A stretch of DNA of 64,000 bases from Saccharum officinarum. Lineage: Eukaryota; Streptophyta; Magnoliopsida; Poales; Poaceae. Of this stretch, positions 45,812 to 59,933 are shown in pieces. The DNA lies in NCBI GenBank assembly GCA_020631735.1, contig CM036201.1, forward strand, positions 74,104,353-74,168,352, in the 5' to 3' direction. The position numbers were made by a program, and so were the translations under genes. Numbering within the stretch: position 1 is the stretch's first letter; every line of letters begins with the position of its first letter. The notes under the pieces are model-generated. The model saw only the letters and a list, made by a program, of their open reading frames with translations. It searched no databases and was not told the DNA's origin.

Positions 45812-48317
45812 TTACGCCAAGGAATCGGTGCCTTCTTGCTCGAACGCGTGCTTCAGGCTGCCTTTCATGAAGTTGCCGCTCCACGTGGACGCCGACGTCA
45901 AGCTGAGCTGGCTGGTCGTGGTGCCCGCCGTGGTCGACATGGTATCGAGCCCCCCGTCGGTCGCCGGCCACACGAAGGACGGTTTGAACGGCGGCACCAC
46001 CGGCGGCGGCATGGACCCGAGCAGGATCTGCTGGATGGCCGGCGTCTTGGGCCGCTCGGCGGGGGTCGGGTGGCTGCACGCGAGCCCCAGCAGGATCAGC
46101 CGCTCCGCCTGGTCGGCGTCGAACGCGCCGTCGAGGCGGGCGTCGACGGCCTCCAGCGCGCGGCCGTCGCGGTGGAGGCGCCACACCCAGTCCACCAGGA
46201 AGTGGAAGCCCTCGATGTCGCAGCGCGGGCGGCGGCCGCACACCACCTCCAGGACCACGGCGCCGAACGCGTAGACGTCGGACTCGCGCGTCGCCTTCTC
46301 GGTGTGGAAGCACTCGGGCGCGATGTACCCGACGGTGCCGTGCACGCCGCCGCCGGCCTCCTCCATGTACGACGTCTTGTCGGTCTCGATGGCGCGCGCC
46401 AGGCCGAAGTCGCCCAGCCGCGCGCTGAAGGCGGCGTCCAGCATGATGTTGGAGGCCTTGAGGTCCCGGTGCACCACGCGCTGGTCGTACTCGTCGTGCA
46501 GGTAGTGCAGCGCCGACGCCACGCCCCTGACGATGTTGTACCGGAGCTCCCATCCCAGTAGCTGCCGGCCTGGAGCAGGGCTGAACAGGTGCTGGTCCAG
46601 GCTCCCGTTTGGCATGAACTCGTACACCAGCAGCAACTCGCCATTGTCGTGGCTCCACCCTGCCCATCAAAAGAAGATAACCATAAACATGTCGGGTTAA
46701 TCAGTGAGTCCACTTATTATTAGGTTAATTGGTTTGGACGCAAAGTGCAGAAGTGAACAGAAAAAAAAAATGTTCTGCGCACTGCACATGGATCGCCTGG
46801 AAAGACGAGTGAATTGCGTTCAAACAGGCATTGTTAATGGGCATTCCCATGTGCGAGATGAGATGAGAACCGCAGGACGGCAAGGTGAATAAAGAATGGA
46901 GAAATGGGCGGCGCGGCGGTGGTCGGCCGGAGGACAGCGAGAATGTGGGGCTAGCTAGCTTACCGACGAGGCGGACGAGGTGCTTGTGGCGGAGGCGGTT
47001 GATGATGCTGAGCTCGGCGAGGAAGTCGTTCTGACCCTGCGTGCTGGCGCGGGAGAACTTCTTGACGGCCACCTCGACGGCGCTCCCGGCGCCGCCGGGG
47101 CTGGTGTGGTCGCCGACCACCACGCCGCGGTACACGACCCCGTACCCGCCCTGCCCGAGCTTCATCTTCTCGTCGAAGTTGTTGGTGGCCTTGCGGATCT
47201 CGCGGTACTCGAACTCGCGCGGCCCGCCGGCGAGGCTCCGGATCATGGTGCCGGTGATGGCGCTGCTGCTGTTGCCGTCGTCGCCGTGCACCTTCCGCCG
47301 CTCCACCACGCACACGTACGCCAGGACGGCCGCGCCGACCACCGCGGCCACGCCCACGGGCACTCCAACGGCGAGCCCGAGCATTCGTCGTCTCTTGCCG
47401 TCGCCATCTTCGCCGTCGTCGTCGCACGGGAGCTTCTCCAACGTCATGTTCCACGCGAGGACGCAGTTGAGCTGGTACTTGCGCCCCGTCGACGCCGCGA
47501 ACCCGAAGTAGGACCAGTCGGCCACGACCGCGCCGAGGTCCAGCGGCGCGGCGAGGACCGCGCGCCGGGGCTTCGGCTTCCCCGACACGGCCATGCGCAC
47601 CGCAATACGGCGCGCGGCGCCGTCGTAGTCGACCCAGACGTCGTACTTGACGGGGACGACGGGCGAGATCTCGATACCGAGGGGGCGCAGCGAGGCGGTG
47701 GCGACGGAGACGACGCTGTTGACGTCGAGCCCAACGTGGTTGTCGTCCGGGTCGTACGCCTGCTTCTCGGTGTCGAGCTCCACGGCAACGATCCGGTTGG
47801 TGGCGTTGCCGTCGGTGGCCGCGTTGGTGAGGCCGAGGTACCCGCCGGAGCTCTCCGCGGGCGGCTCGTCCGCGGACGGCGCGATGAGGAATGCGAACCC
47901 CTCCGCGGGCTCCGTGCCGTTGGGCCGGAACACGTTGACGGTGAAGACGGTGCTGAAGGACGCAACCCGCTTGCCCCCGCCGGTGGCGTTGGTGGCCTTG
48001 TCGCGGTGCCAGAGCTTGAACGGGGTGGCATAGAGCACGCGGCCAGACTTGTGGGTGAGGTAGGTGGCGGCGTCGTTGAGCGAGTCCGGCGTGATCTGGA
48101 GCGCGCCCTGGTTGATGTTGGCGTCGCCGAGCACCGTCACGTTGACGACACGGTTTGCGCTGACGAACAGGGAGAAGCTGAACCCGGTGACGTTGCCGCC
48201 GCTGACGCCGGGGGCCGAGGTGGCATTGGTGGAGAGCGAGGTAGAAGCGGCGGCGGCGGCGCTGGCGCTGGCGGCGGCTAAGAGGAGCAGGTGTACGAGG
48301 AAACGGGCGGCGGCCAT
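45812..48317 (-). CDS. L-type lectin-domain receptor kinase, two exons (copy B)
   Basis: Exon 1 is 46964-48317 and exon 2 is 45812-46659. The predicted 733-residue product is identical to that of copy A, including the signal peptide, lectin domain, membrane helix and all kinase motifs. The intron is one base longer, from an A-run difference. Promoter and 3' flank are also identical by eye, so the two genes would be expected to behave alike if both exist. Confidence 0.95.
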
Positions 48318-50089
48318 CAACCGCGAGATGGAGGGCGAGACGGTCGAGCACTCTCCTGTTGCCGCCCGTGTGCAGTGCGGCCCGGGCGCCCTCCTTATTT
48401 CCACCGGGTTTCCTGAGGCTGACAGATGAGATTCGCTTCGCTCGCCTACCGGTAAAGATGGCCCATGTATAAAAATTGAAGCTTTTTTTGCTAGCAGCTC
48501 CGTTCACACCAGTGTCTGTCTGCTCCTGTCCTGTCCTCTTGCGTGAAGAAGAGAGCGGAGATGAGGAGGAGGAGACGAAGGAAGGTGCCGTCGCTGCAGC
48601 CTTTCTTATCTTTTGGGTCCTGTCAACCTGGCACGGCCGGTACGATGCCCTTCCGGATCAAAGACATTCCAGGAATAAACGCATTCCAGACTTCACATTC
48701 ACAAGTCTTTGGTCTAAGACATTCCAAAATGTGACCAGAAAATACAGTAGCATTCCAGTTCTGTTCTTGCTGAAAGTTTACAGGATCCCCATTCTTTTGA
48801 AAGAAACATGATCATGCATGAGCATGAAGCTGCTGGTGTGGGTGTGGATGGGCGAATTGGCCAGATGATGAGAAACAGCATGTGGTGTGGTGATGACAGT
48901 GTAAGTGAATAATAACTGAGCATGATGCCCTCATGCCCATGCTGCTATCATGCTTCGTCAGTTGAAGAAATGTGGAGGTATATGCTTGAGTCGGTACGGG
49001 CAGGTACGGTCTGCAATTGGAATGTACTCGTAAGCTTCAGTTCATTTGCCTGGATGAAACTGCAGCTTGCTCTTTGTCCTTTTGTTCGCAATCGCAGTGG
49101 TACTATTGCAGACTGAATTTTTACAAGGGAATGTCGTACTTCTGTACTTGCATAGTAGACTGTAGACCGTAGCTCATTCGCCGTTTCTTGTTCAGCGCTG
49201 GAGACAGACAAGGAGACGACGACAGGAGGATTCACACACACTTGCCTGCTCGCTGCTGTCACCGGTCAGCAGGTGACCGGATTGCATTGGGTCACCTTTC
49301 AGTGATGACATCTTCACCTTCAAATGTTGAGCAAGACAGCAACATTAGGATAAGGAGAACTGCACAAGCACCGGAGAATCCGATTTGCAGAGGCATTTCC
49401 TGACGCTCTCCGTCCACAGCGAAGAAGGACGACCAACCTGAACCTGTGATTGAATCCAACCTGGAGCTGCGTGCGACTCTGACGAAGCGACGAGAGATCG
49501 TCCGTCCAGGTCAATCTCTCCTCCTCAACTGCTGCACTGCAAGCATCATTCATCAGTTTTCACACCGACTGGCTGACGCATCAACGACCAAGAACTGTAC
49601 GTGGCTCGCACATGGCGCAGCCGCCAGCTCCGTGCAGGCTCGAGCTGTTCTGTTCTGTCTGCCAATGGCACTTTCTCATCTTTCTTTCCCGGGAAAAATA
49701 GAGATCAGATCGTCTCGCTTTGGCTCTGGCTTTGCCGTGTGAAACTGACGCGGCGAGGAGACTGGCATCATCAGGTGGAAAAGATGAGATGCAGTGCGAG
49801 CTGGTGCCGGCGACAGCAACTTTTGTTCAACAATGATAGGGGCGTGCAGCTAGCTTAGACCAAACTTTCTTTCTTTCTTTTTTCTTGAAGTTTACTGCGT
49901 CAAGGTAAAAGTGGAGTGGATGTGAATTTACGGTCAGTTCAGGATGGGAGCCCCAGAGGAACCGGTAGTTACCATTGTACCAAGAGTGTGTTCTTGTTGG
50001 CATCGTCACAGCTCACAATTGGTCCAGATCAGGAGTCATCACCATGACACCATCGTTGGTGATGGGATGTATGTACCCAAGAGCCCAAG

Positions 50090-51074
50090 GGACTGAGATC
50101 CTGTGCAGTTGCTACTACTACTGTAAGTTAAGCAGTCGTTCGTTTTCAGCCATCCGATGACCATCAAACGGCCCAAACGAACCGAGCAGTACTTCTTCCT
50201 CCTCTGCTGCCTCTTGCATGTCTGTCTTGTTCAGGTGTTGAGCTATCCATGGCTGTCCGACGAACACGACACGACGTGAGCCGGCGAGCGCTGGCATGGT
50301 GGCAATCACCACCACCAGTAGAGCGGCATGATCCTGATTCCTGACCCTGCATTTCGAAGTATTGCTGACACGGCATCGCCGGAGACGGATACGGAGAGCT
50401 TGTCAACGTAACTGACGTGCAATGTCGCATCACACTAGCGTCGATGGTTGTGGTCCACGCTCGCAGCACCTTGCCGAACTGCAGCCGCACGGCAGCACAG
50501 GCATAGTGGCCTCTAGATCGACCCTGCCCATCCCCGCATGCTCCGCCGCGCCTGCGCTGCCGCCCTCAGCGCGCGCATCCCCATCTTCGGCTCCTTCGAA
50601 TCGCCGGTGCCGTGTACCTTGCGCCCTCGCATGCCATCCTTCTCCATCGACTCGCTCTCCATGTGCGGTCACCCTTGACCGGTCGTCCTTCTCTTCGCCC
50701 CTCTCCCAGAAGCTTGTGCTGCCATATGCGCGGACAACGTCTGCAAGCCTGCAACGGGAGGTTCGGCATCGAGTATCATGGCGGCGGCAATGTAGCGGTG
50801 TCCAACATACTCCGGCGAGCACTTGCCGTGAGGCCGTGGCTGACGTTCGTCCAGCCACCGAGTAACTTGAAAGAATTTGTGGTGGCCATGAGGGCCGGCC
50901 ACGTCATGTCTGGACAGCCATGGGCGCTAGCTGACCAACTGAACAAGAGAGAGGCAGCAGAGGAGGAAGAAGTGCTGTTCGGTTCGTTTAGGCTGTTTGA
51001 TGGTCATCGGATGGCTAAAAACGAACGACTGCTTAACTTACAGTAGTAGTAGCAACTGCACGGGATCTTAGTCC
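50090..51074. mobile_element. Pack-MULE candidate 2 (copy B)
   Basis: Identical by eye to 17178-18162, with the same imperfect 9-bp flanks. Confidence 0.82.
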
Positions 51075-51740
51075 GAGCCGAAGTAGTACTCGCTGAATTG
51101 TCGCTTTTGTTTGCCATCTTTCTAAGATCGGTCCAGTCATCCAGACAGTTCTGCAATTCATAATCAGTTACCTATAATGGCAGGTGACGTGCCCACATGC
51201 TAATGCTATGCTACACGGTGAGTGCATCAACATAAAAGAGTGCAAGTAGCATTCGAGCATCACGAACGTTGGATCAGGATCCAACCAACCAACCCGTGCT
51301 AGGTAGCAGCGCGAGAAAAAAAAATTGTCTGTATTGCTTAATGGGTTTTAATATTAAAAGTCCATGATGAACAAAGATAAAAGATTTAATATTAATTAGT
51401 ACCATATATTAGTTGATGTGGAGGTCAAATATTCTTCTCACTATATATATCTATGTGCCAACCTTTGCTGATAGAAGTATACCAGGATATACCAGGACTA
51501 TATATGGGGCGCCCAAGGTTTGGGAATTCCTAATGTCCATTAGATTTGTTTTCCTCTCTCTATTGCATCACCACCTTGCATTGGTGAGTTTACGGGAGTC
51601 GTTGCACTACATTAGCGACTCAGTTAGGCCCGACCTGAGTAACAACACCACCACCGCTTGTGTCCCCAACACCGATCCTCTTAAAGGTACAATACAATTT
51701 TCTAACCATTAATATTATGGTTTTTTTAATTCATTCAATA

Positions 51741-52000
51741 CTACCCCTCTGTCCAAGAAAACATGCAACTACGAGTTGCGTGTCGGCAAATATAGTTTAC
51801 ATTTGACCAAATTTCTAGTGAATATTATTCACATTTATGACTCCAAAATAATTTATTAAGAAAATATATTTCATAATTAATCTAATGATGTTTATTTGAT
51901 ATCATAAATATTGATATTTTTTTTATCTATAATTAATTAAACTTAAGATACTAAACCATGACACTGTACTAGAATTATATGTTTTTATGGACGGAGGGAG
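51741..52000. mobile_element. Stowaway-type MITE (copy B)
   Basis: Counterpart of 18829-19088. Confidence 0.75.
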
Positions 52001-52237
52001 TACTTTCTATTACATCTATGCTAATTTTTTTCATGATTTATATTCTATAAATAAACATACTCCTAATGTTCCAATACTAAGTATGGATAACTGGTAAAAA
52101 AATATAAAAGAGAATCAAATACGTCCGTAGCACTAGCAGCATCATACTCCTCCATGCCATGCCATGGGGTCGGTCGACCCCCTCTAGGGTCCATTTTGGT
52201 CTAACTTGGTCGAGGTTGCTTCTTTCTTTGTGTACTC

Positions 52238-52367
52238 GGCCCCTGTTCGCTTGTCTTACGATCCGTACTTTTCAGCTTGTTTTTTCAGTTGGAACGGTGT
52301 TTTTTTCTTACAATAAATCAGCGAACAGTACTTTTAGTCATGACTTTTCAGCAAAGCGAACGGGGCC
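52238..52367. mobile_element. Short MITE with GGCCCC ends (copy B)
   Basis: Counterpart of 19326-19455. Confidence 0.6.
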
Positions 52368-52610
52368 TTCGTTGTCTTCAGATGTGTTTGTCAAAGTGGA
52401 TCTTTCTCCCCCCACACTTGTTTTCTGTTTTCTTTTATGCACAAAATGCGGAGACAAACACATATACATACAAAAAGACAAAGAGACATATATAATAGAG
52501 CAATTGCATTAATAGTATATAAAGCGTTTTTATTACAATCAAACTTTAGTAAGCAAACTTTATCAAACTAACACACCATTTAATCTAAAGTGAACTGAAC
52601 TTAAACAAAC

Positions 52611-53512
52611 GAGAAAAATTCATGGCCGGTCCCTCAACTTGGCAAGAGGTGTCACATATGTCTCTCTACTTTCAAAATGCTATTTCTGGGTCTCTGAACT
52701 TGGCAAGAGGTGTCATCTAGGTCCCTGAACTTAGCTTCGGGTGTCATCTATGTCCCAACGGGTCCAAACCATGCTGACGTGGCGTGGTCCTACATGTGGG
52801 TCCCGCATATCAGTTGGTTATATTTCTATTTATTTTTATTTTTATCTTGAGGTACTGTAGCTATGATCACTTAAATATTCCAAAAAATTGTATCTTTTTT
52901 CATACGATCTTGGAAGATGATTTTTATATAAAAATTATAGCTCTTGACGAGATCTACGACTTTCTAGTTTTGAGTTTTTTAATTTGAGGTTGTTAAAATG
53001 CTTAAAAAATTAAACAAATTTTCAGCGGTATATTAATCGTGTACAAGCGCTTATCGCCTTGAAAAAATCATATTTTTCTTATATGCTGTCAATTTAAGTA
53101 TCTCGTCAAGAGCTACAATTTTGATATAAAAATCATCTTCATCCAAGATCGTATGAAAAAGATATAATTTTTAAAATATTCTAGATATTGTAGCTACAGT
53201 ACCCCGAAATAGAAATAGCAATAAATAGAAATATAACAAACTGACATGTGGGCCCCACATGTAAGATCGCGCCACGTCAGCATCCATAGCGGGTTTAGAC
53301 CCGTTGGGACCTAGATGACACCCGAAGCCAAGTTTAGAGACTCAGATGACACCCGAAACCAAGTTCTGAGACCCAGAAATAACATTTTGAAAGTAGAGAG
53401 ACCTATGTGACACTTCTTGCCAAGTTTAGGGACCCAGAAATGGCAATTTGAAAGTAGAGGAACATAGGTGACACCTCTTGCCAAGTTGAGAGACCGGACA
53501 TGAATTTTTCTC
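52611..53512. mobile_element. Foldback MULE MITE (copy B)
   Basis: Counterpart of 19699-20600, with TAAACAAAC on both sides. Confidence 0.88.
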
Positions 53513-53619
53513 TAAACAAACTAGCCTAATAGCGCTTTATACTAAAATCAAGCTCAAATTTCTAATCCTGATTTTCATCATCTAATCTTTTCTCAAGTTC
53601 GGAGACCTAACGACGTAAT

Positions 53620-56600
53620 TGAAAGTCCCTAGTTTGGTTTTGGCCAATTGATGAAACCTAGGACTAACTTTTGTATCTAAGTGGATGATTTAGATAAAGG
53701 TGGTCATTGAATATGAGACATGACATTGACTCATGTGACCAAGATGGTGAAGACCAAGATGAGGCTTAGCTCGATGGACCAGTTGTGAAGGTGAAGGGCA
53801 AGTCGAGGCTTCGAAGCGAAGGACCATGTGGTGGTGAAGCTTGAGCAAGACTTGGCGTCGATAGACTGATGCAACGGTGAAGAGCGAGTGAAGTCAAGAT
53901 CGATAGATCGAGACGGTCATGTGATGATATGAAGTGGATCATATCATTTGGAGAAACAAAATGGGCTCAAGGCAAAGGTATAATCATAGGACCATTTTGT
54001 TTTGCACTCAAGACACCATAGAGGGTGTGAGTGATTTAGGATCGATAGCCGAACTATTAAGAGGAGAAGTCTTATCGATTACTTGACGCACGGGTGCCAC
54101 TAGGTGAATTCATGAAGTCCATTGCATGTAGGGCCTAGTGAGCTAACTGGAAAACCTTTGAAAATATTTATGAAAATGCTAACACACGTGCACAAGGTGG
54201 ATCACTTGTTGGTGTTGGCATATTTGCGAAGGCGATGGAGTTTGAGGGCTAGAGAGGCGTTTTCGAGGAGATGAAATGCCTATTTTCCTTTACGCCAATG
54301 TCAAGTTTTGGAGGTGATGTCACATGGTGTTTCACGAGCTAAAACATGTGCTAAAGTGTTACACATACTTAGTCTGGCTCATAAGTGAAAGGGCGAAACA
54401 AGCAGAGCGGGAAAACGTTGCATTTTTGCCAACTTATGGGCGACAGACGCTGCTGCCATGAGCGTCAGACGCTACTGTGCAGCGTCTGTCGCCATACCCT
54501 AGCGCGGGGTTTTGGCCCTGGTGTGGGCGAGGCGTCAGACGCGGTGTCGCGTGAGCGACAGACGCGGCCTGGAACACTGTTCCAGCGTCTGTCGCTAGAA
54601 CGAATTGAGCGCGACGCGGCTTCACGTGTCAGACGTGTCTGTCGGTTGAGGACCGGACGCGTCTATCGAGTGTCACGCATTTACATGGTTTCTGGACTGC
54701 GTCTGTCGTGGTAGCAGACGTGCGGCCTCCGAGCGTCAGACACGTCTGATGGTGGCATGGCTGCGTCTGTCGGTCGCGACAGACGCGTCTATTGCTTGAG
54801 GCGTGAAAACGCTGAGTTTCAACAGTCGAGACACGTGACACGACGAGGAGGCATCAGACACCAGGGTGAGCGTATGTCGGGTAGGCGACAGACGTTTTTG
54901 TTGTGTGGAGAAGCTAACGACTAGTTTCGAGGATGGGGGTTATAAATACTTGTTGGCCGACCCTTGTGGAGCTCTCTTGATATTTCTAACACTCTTGTAC
55001 ATCCTTTGAGCTAAAACTTCTCCCTCTCACTCATCTCTCTTGCTTGATTGCAAATCAAAAGTGAGATTGAGTGATCCCAAAGTGTATTGCATAGCTTGAG
55101 GGCATCTAGTGGCACTTGTGGGTGGTTTAGCCGGTGGATTTCTTGTTACTCTTGGAGAGTACCGCTTCTAGCCGGCTTGGAGATTGTTGGAGGCGTTGGC
55201 AAGAGAAGGAGATTGTTCTTGGCCACCTCCGGTTGATTGTAAGAGGTTCTTGTGCTTTTCTCGGCGGAGTGCCAAAAGCAACTCTAATACATTGTGCGTG
55301 TCATTGAGTTACCTCACTTGAGAGTGTGAAAGGTCTTGATGGCTAGAGGAGGGGTGAATAGCCTTTTAAAATTTTCTACAAAGACAAGCTAAACAAGTTT
55401 ATCAATATAACAAATAGCGAGATGCGAGTTTTACTTAGCCTACGGGGTGTTTGCAAGCCACCTATCCAATTCACAATTCTAGTATTTGCACTCAACCGCA
55501 CAAGTCAAACCGAGAAGGTAACTACAACTACAACTAGCAAGCTACACAAAGGAGCTACTAAAGCAAAACTAACTAGCTAGCAAAGATAACTAAGAAAGTA
55601 ATATGAAGTTGAGTTGGGAGAGTTTCACCGAGGGGCGAAGTATTGAGCCAACCAATATGATTAACAATGAATATCAAGACAACCGAACACCGGGATCAAT
55701 CAATCATAATATGAAAGTGATAACACGAAGATTTATCCCGAGGTTCACGTGCTTGCCGGCACGCTAGTCCCCGCTGTGTCCCTCTTCACCACGTGGTTCG
55801 GTAGCTAATCGATCACACACCGAGCCTCTCAAAAGACGCCACAAGAACCTACCAAATGGTAAAATGTTACAAATGACACGAGCAATTTACTAACGTTGCC
55901 TTTGGCGCTTTGCCGAGGTAGGCACAAACCCCTCACAATTACCGGAGGTGGCCAAGAACAATCACCAACTCTTGCCAACGTCTCCAAGCTGCTCCAAGCC
56001 GTCTAGGTGGCGGCAACCACCAAGAGAAACAAGAATCCCGCAGCAAATCAACCACCAAGTGCCAACTAGATGCAATCTCACAATGCAAATACACTTGGAT
56101 CACTCAATCTCACTTCAAATATGCAAAGAAGCAAGAGAGATGAGTGGGAGGAGAGTTGCTTAGCTCAAAGTGCTCACAAGTATGTCAAATGTGCAAGAGA
56201 GAGAGCCTTGAGCCGGCCAACGAGTATTTATAGACGTATCCCTTCAAATATAGCTGTTACGCACTTGAAAACGCTGCAGTTGCGCTGACCGGACGCGCTG
56301 GTCACACTGACCGGACGCGCCGATCGCACAACGACTATGCCGCGAAGCACCGACCGGACGCGCTCCACGCAACGACCGGACGTGCTGGTCCCGTAATGGA
56401 CCGGACGCGTTGGTCAAGCCTGAGCAGCGCACAACGAAATAGCGACTGGACGCGCAGCAGAACTGACTGGACGCCACAGTGCCAGCGTCCGGTTGGAGTC
56501 CAGTAAGCTCCCTGAACGACTGGACGCGTCCGGTCGACAGTGACCGGACGCGCCACCGCGTCCGATCAAAAACAGAAACACGCGCAGACGCTGAACACTG

Positions 56601-57531
56601 ACCGGACACGTCCGGTCAAACAGAGACCGCGTCCGGTTCAGCGTCCGGTCACCTCTGTGACCTCTGTTCACCTCCGTTTCTTTTCCGACTTCTGGCATAG
56701 TGGAAAAAGTCATTTCAACTCCTCAAGAGGACCCCAAACCATCTCTACCGCTTAAACTCAATCGCCTTTGCAAATGTGCTAACACCACCAAGTGATCTCG
56801 TCATGTGTGAGTGTGTTAGCATTTTCACAATCATTTTTCAAGGCGATATTAGTTCTATCCAAATGCATATGATTATGAAATGCACACCTAGAGGCACTTA
56901 TGAGTTCAATAGCCGCGTCATTCCCCTCTTTATAGTACGACTATCTATCTATAATGTAACCACACCCACTAGGTGTCTTGGTTACTAAAACACAACCCTT
57001 AAGCATATACATTTGCCTTGATCACGTAGGGTTGCGTCCAAATCCAAGTGTGACCATCATGATCACCATGTCCATCTTGTCACCAACCTTGGAATGTATA
57101 AATTCTCATATGCTACATACAACTTAGGCATATGATTAGTACTTAGGCATTGTCACTAATTACCAACACCAAACATAGGACTTTCAGAGTGATGTCTTGC
57201 GGTGCCTTGCGGGGCGTATCTTGAGGGGCAAGTGACTTGAGGGTCACACCGAGAAACCATCTAAGTGTTGGTCGACACAACCGGTGACGTAGCTTGTCGG
57301 TGTACAAGTGAACACCGGGTGAACAAAAATATTGTGTCTCTTGTCTTCCGATGATTGGTCTTCATATTGTGTTGTTGACAATATTGATTGATTGTATATC
57401 ATCTTGGTGATTGACAACATCTTCACTCCACCGTCGGTATAAGAATCACAATCCTCTCTCTTGTATTTACATTTATTAGATTATATTGTGTAGCTCTAGT
57501 GGTAGCTTTGATAGTAGTGTTGTTAGCTTGC
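53620..57531 (+). mobile_element. Outer Sirevirus-type solo LTR (copy B), cut by gap 2
   Basis: Counterpart of 20708-24821. The last ~200 bp are lost in the gap. Confidence 0.8.
55327..57186 (-). mobile_element. Inner Sirevirus-type solo LTR (copy B)
   Basis: Counterpart of 22415-24274, with the GAGTG target duplication at 55322-55326 and 57187-57191. Confidence 0.9.
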
Positions 57532-57631
57532 NNNNNNNNNNNNNNNNNNNNNNNNNNNNNNNNNNNNNNNNNNNNNNNNNNNNNNNNNNNNNNNNNNNNN
57601 NNNNNNNNNNNNNNNNNNNNNNNNNNNNNNN
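57532..57631. other. Assembly gap 2 (100 N)
   Basis: Exactly 100 N. The sequence jumps from the equivalent of copy A 24620 on the left to the equivalent of 8156 on the right. Confidence 0.99.
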
Positions 57632-58124
57632 TGCACAGTCATGATGCAAAAGCCAACTACTTCCAGGGTTCCAACAGGCTTGAAAAGACCAGACATTACT
57701 CATGCAGTTGAGAATACATATAGTTAAGACCAGACATTGTAGCAAAGTAAAACTGAACATCTCAAAAGCTTCAAGCATAACCAAATTCAGGACAGGACAG
57801 GACCCAAGACAATACAGAAACTACTAAGTGAACATAATCTCCATAGCTTCACACCGGATCTGAACCATGGCTCCATAACTTTGAACCTGATCCAAGCGAC
57901 AACATCCACCTCGCCTCAATAGCCTTGGACAGCTGAACCTGATATGCGACAATGTCCTCCACCTTGCCTTACATGGAAGCAACTTAGTTCAATACTGAAC
58001 GGAGAAGATTTCAATGCCCCACCATGCTCCAAAATCTATAGAAACACTATACCAAAATATCCGAACACCATATTCGGCTATCCTTGAACGCTTGAACTAT
58101 GTCATGGAGCCTTCTCACACAATG

Positions 58125-59399
58125 TCATAACCCAATCCTCTGTCGTAGCTCATCAATAATTGAAGGGAACTCCTGACCCAACTGCACAAAACCCTTGGTC
58201 AACACAGCCTTCTTGGAATTCTCCTCTGATGCAAAGAAGTCAATGCACTTGTTCTTCAACTCTAGGCAGTTGTACATTTCAGCACAAGCTAAGATACCAG
58301 CAACCGTATCGACAGACACTCCTTCTGTTAGAAGAGTCAAGGGCTATTGGGCTTTAGCCCGTTAGTTAATTAGTCACTTGCTTAGGGGTCAAGTAAGTCT
58401 TGCTTGTAAGTCAAGAAATCCTCTCTATATAAGGAGAGCAGATGTATCAATCTAATCAAGAGAGATTAGAAGGGAATGTAGCTCCGCCGCCGCTCCCCTC
58501 GACTCGATCCTCTCAGCCCAACAGCGTCCATAACACCTTCCCACAATTTCTGCGCACACATAAGCTTAAGCCGGTCCAATGCGAACTGATCAGCCGCAGC
58601 TAGCAGATGCTGCACCATCTCAGAAGGAGAGTCCCCAAGCTCGTCAACTCCTGGGAAGGCATCTGTGTAAACAAACCGAAGCATGGCTCTGAATGTTGTA
58701 GGGGCAATGTCGTGTAGGGTGATGGAGGACATTGAGGACTCAGCCATAGGACCAAGGAGCTCGGCTTTGAAAACCGGCGAACGGGCAGCAAGCACCGCTC
58801 GGTGTGCATGGAATGTCTCCGTTCCAATGACGAACGAGACATCTGTCCCGTCTGAGCTATCCAACAGTGAGCCAAAATGGTTTCCAATGTCTGAAGCCGG
58901 CACAGGAATAGATCTGTCACGAACAACCATGACGACACATATAAAGGTGAGATGTCCATCTGTCAGGTACTCTCTCTCCAGATCAGTCCGTAAAATTTTG
59001 TGCTCCCAGTCCCATTCGTGAAAGAGACGATGCTCGTGACTGTGGAACAGATGAAACCACTTTGGAGGTGATCAACGGAAGATGTTCCTGCAGCCACATG
59101 ACGTGGCTGGCCATCCCTATGCAGTAAGAATGCCTCAAACATGGCATTGACGCCTCCAGATGATGCACTCACCAGCTCAAAGAGGATATAGAGACACTGG
59201 TACTTAGCCTGGTCAGACTCATCTTCCCCACACGGATAGAAGTTAACCCGCCACATATGGCCACCAGCGGAGAAGACGTGGGAGCTGACGGGCATGCCAA
59301 TGTCGGCGTGCTTGATTTGCTCATAGTCTACTCTGCATTCGTGGACAGCAGAAACAATGGTCTGCCCCTCCAGCCCAGCCAACCGGCGTCGCTTGCTCA
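58125..59399 (-). pseudogene. MATH-BTB gene interrupted by a solo LTR and frameshifted (copy C)
   Basis: Same interrupted gene as in A and B, with one extra defect. An A is missing in the run near 59053, so the MATH and BTB parts are in different frames. It shares its BTB substitutions with copy B, but its shortened LTR is like that of copy A. Confidence 0.85.
58326..58535 (+). mobile_element. Solo LTR in the MATH-BTB gene, 210 bp (copy C)
   Basis: CCTTC target duplication at 58321-58325 and 58536-58540. It lacks the same ~116-bp block as copy A, with slightly different bases at the junction, plus small indels near its left end. Confidence 0.9.
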
Positions 59400-59933
59400 C
59401 TGCATAAACGGGAACTAAACTGAGTCTAAACCAAAAACAATGGCGCTCAAGTGTAGCAATCGAACACCACAAAATCAGAAGCTTCTAATCCTTCCATTTG
59501 CAGAGTTGCAGTCACATATCAGAGTTACAGTAGCACCAAATCAGACTGAAAACGAAATCCGTAATCTGCAGGAACTGAAGCACGCACGAGAGGGGTGCTC
59601 ACTATCTGCTGCCGGAGGTGGCGGTGGCGATGGCTGGTGCCTGCACCTGCCTGCCTGCTGGTGGCAGCGACCGGAGAGATGACTCACCGCGGCAGCTCCT
59701 CCGTCTTCCGCACTCCTGACTTAGGTCCTCCGGCCGACCGTGAACGCGGCCCCGTCACCACCGTCGTCACCTACCCGGCTCCCGCAACGAAGCTCCGCGG
59801 GACCTCGCCGCCCGTCGCCTCGCCCGCTGCTAGGGTTTGTCCCGCTTCTGCGGACGGCGGTTGCAGGCGCAAGAGCGGCCGAGTGGGAATGGGGAATGGC
59901 CGAGTGTCGAGCGTCCGTGTGCGGGCGTACGAA

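Larger units (their letters stand above)
36903..57531 (+). repeat. Large direct repeat, copy B
   Basis: Matches copy A from 2936 to about 24620, where gap 2 cuts it. It starts with GACCCCATGTTG against GACCCATGTTG in A. It lacks the 41-bp duplication and the nested hAT insertions of A. Substitutions are scattered over its first ~6 kb (about fifteen in the first 1.7 kb). From about 42125 to the end I see only one homopolymer change, plus one T insertion next to the gap. Unannotated intervals match the corresponding spacers of copy A. Confidence 0.95.
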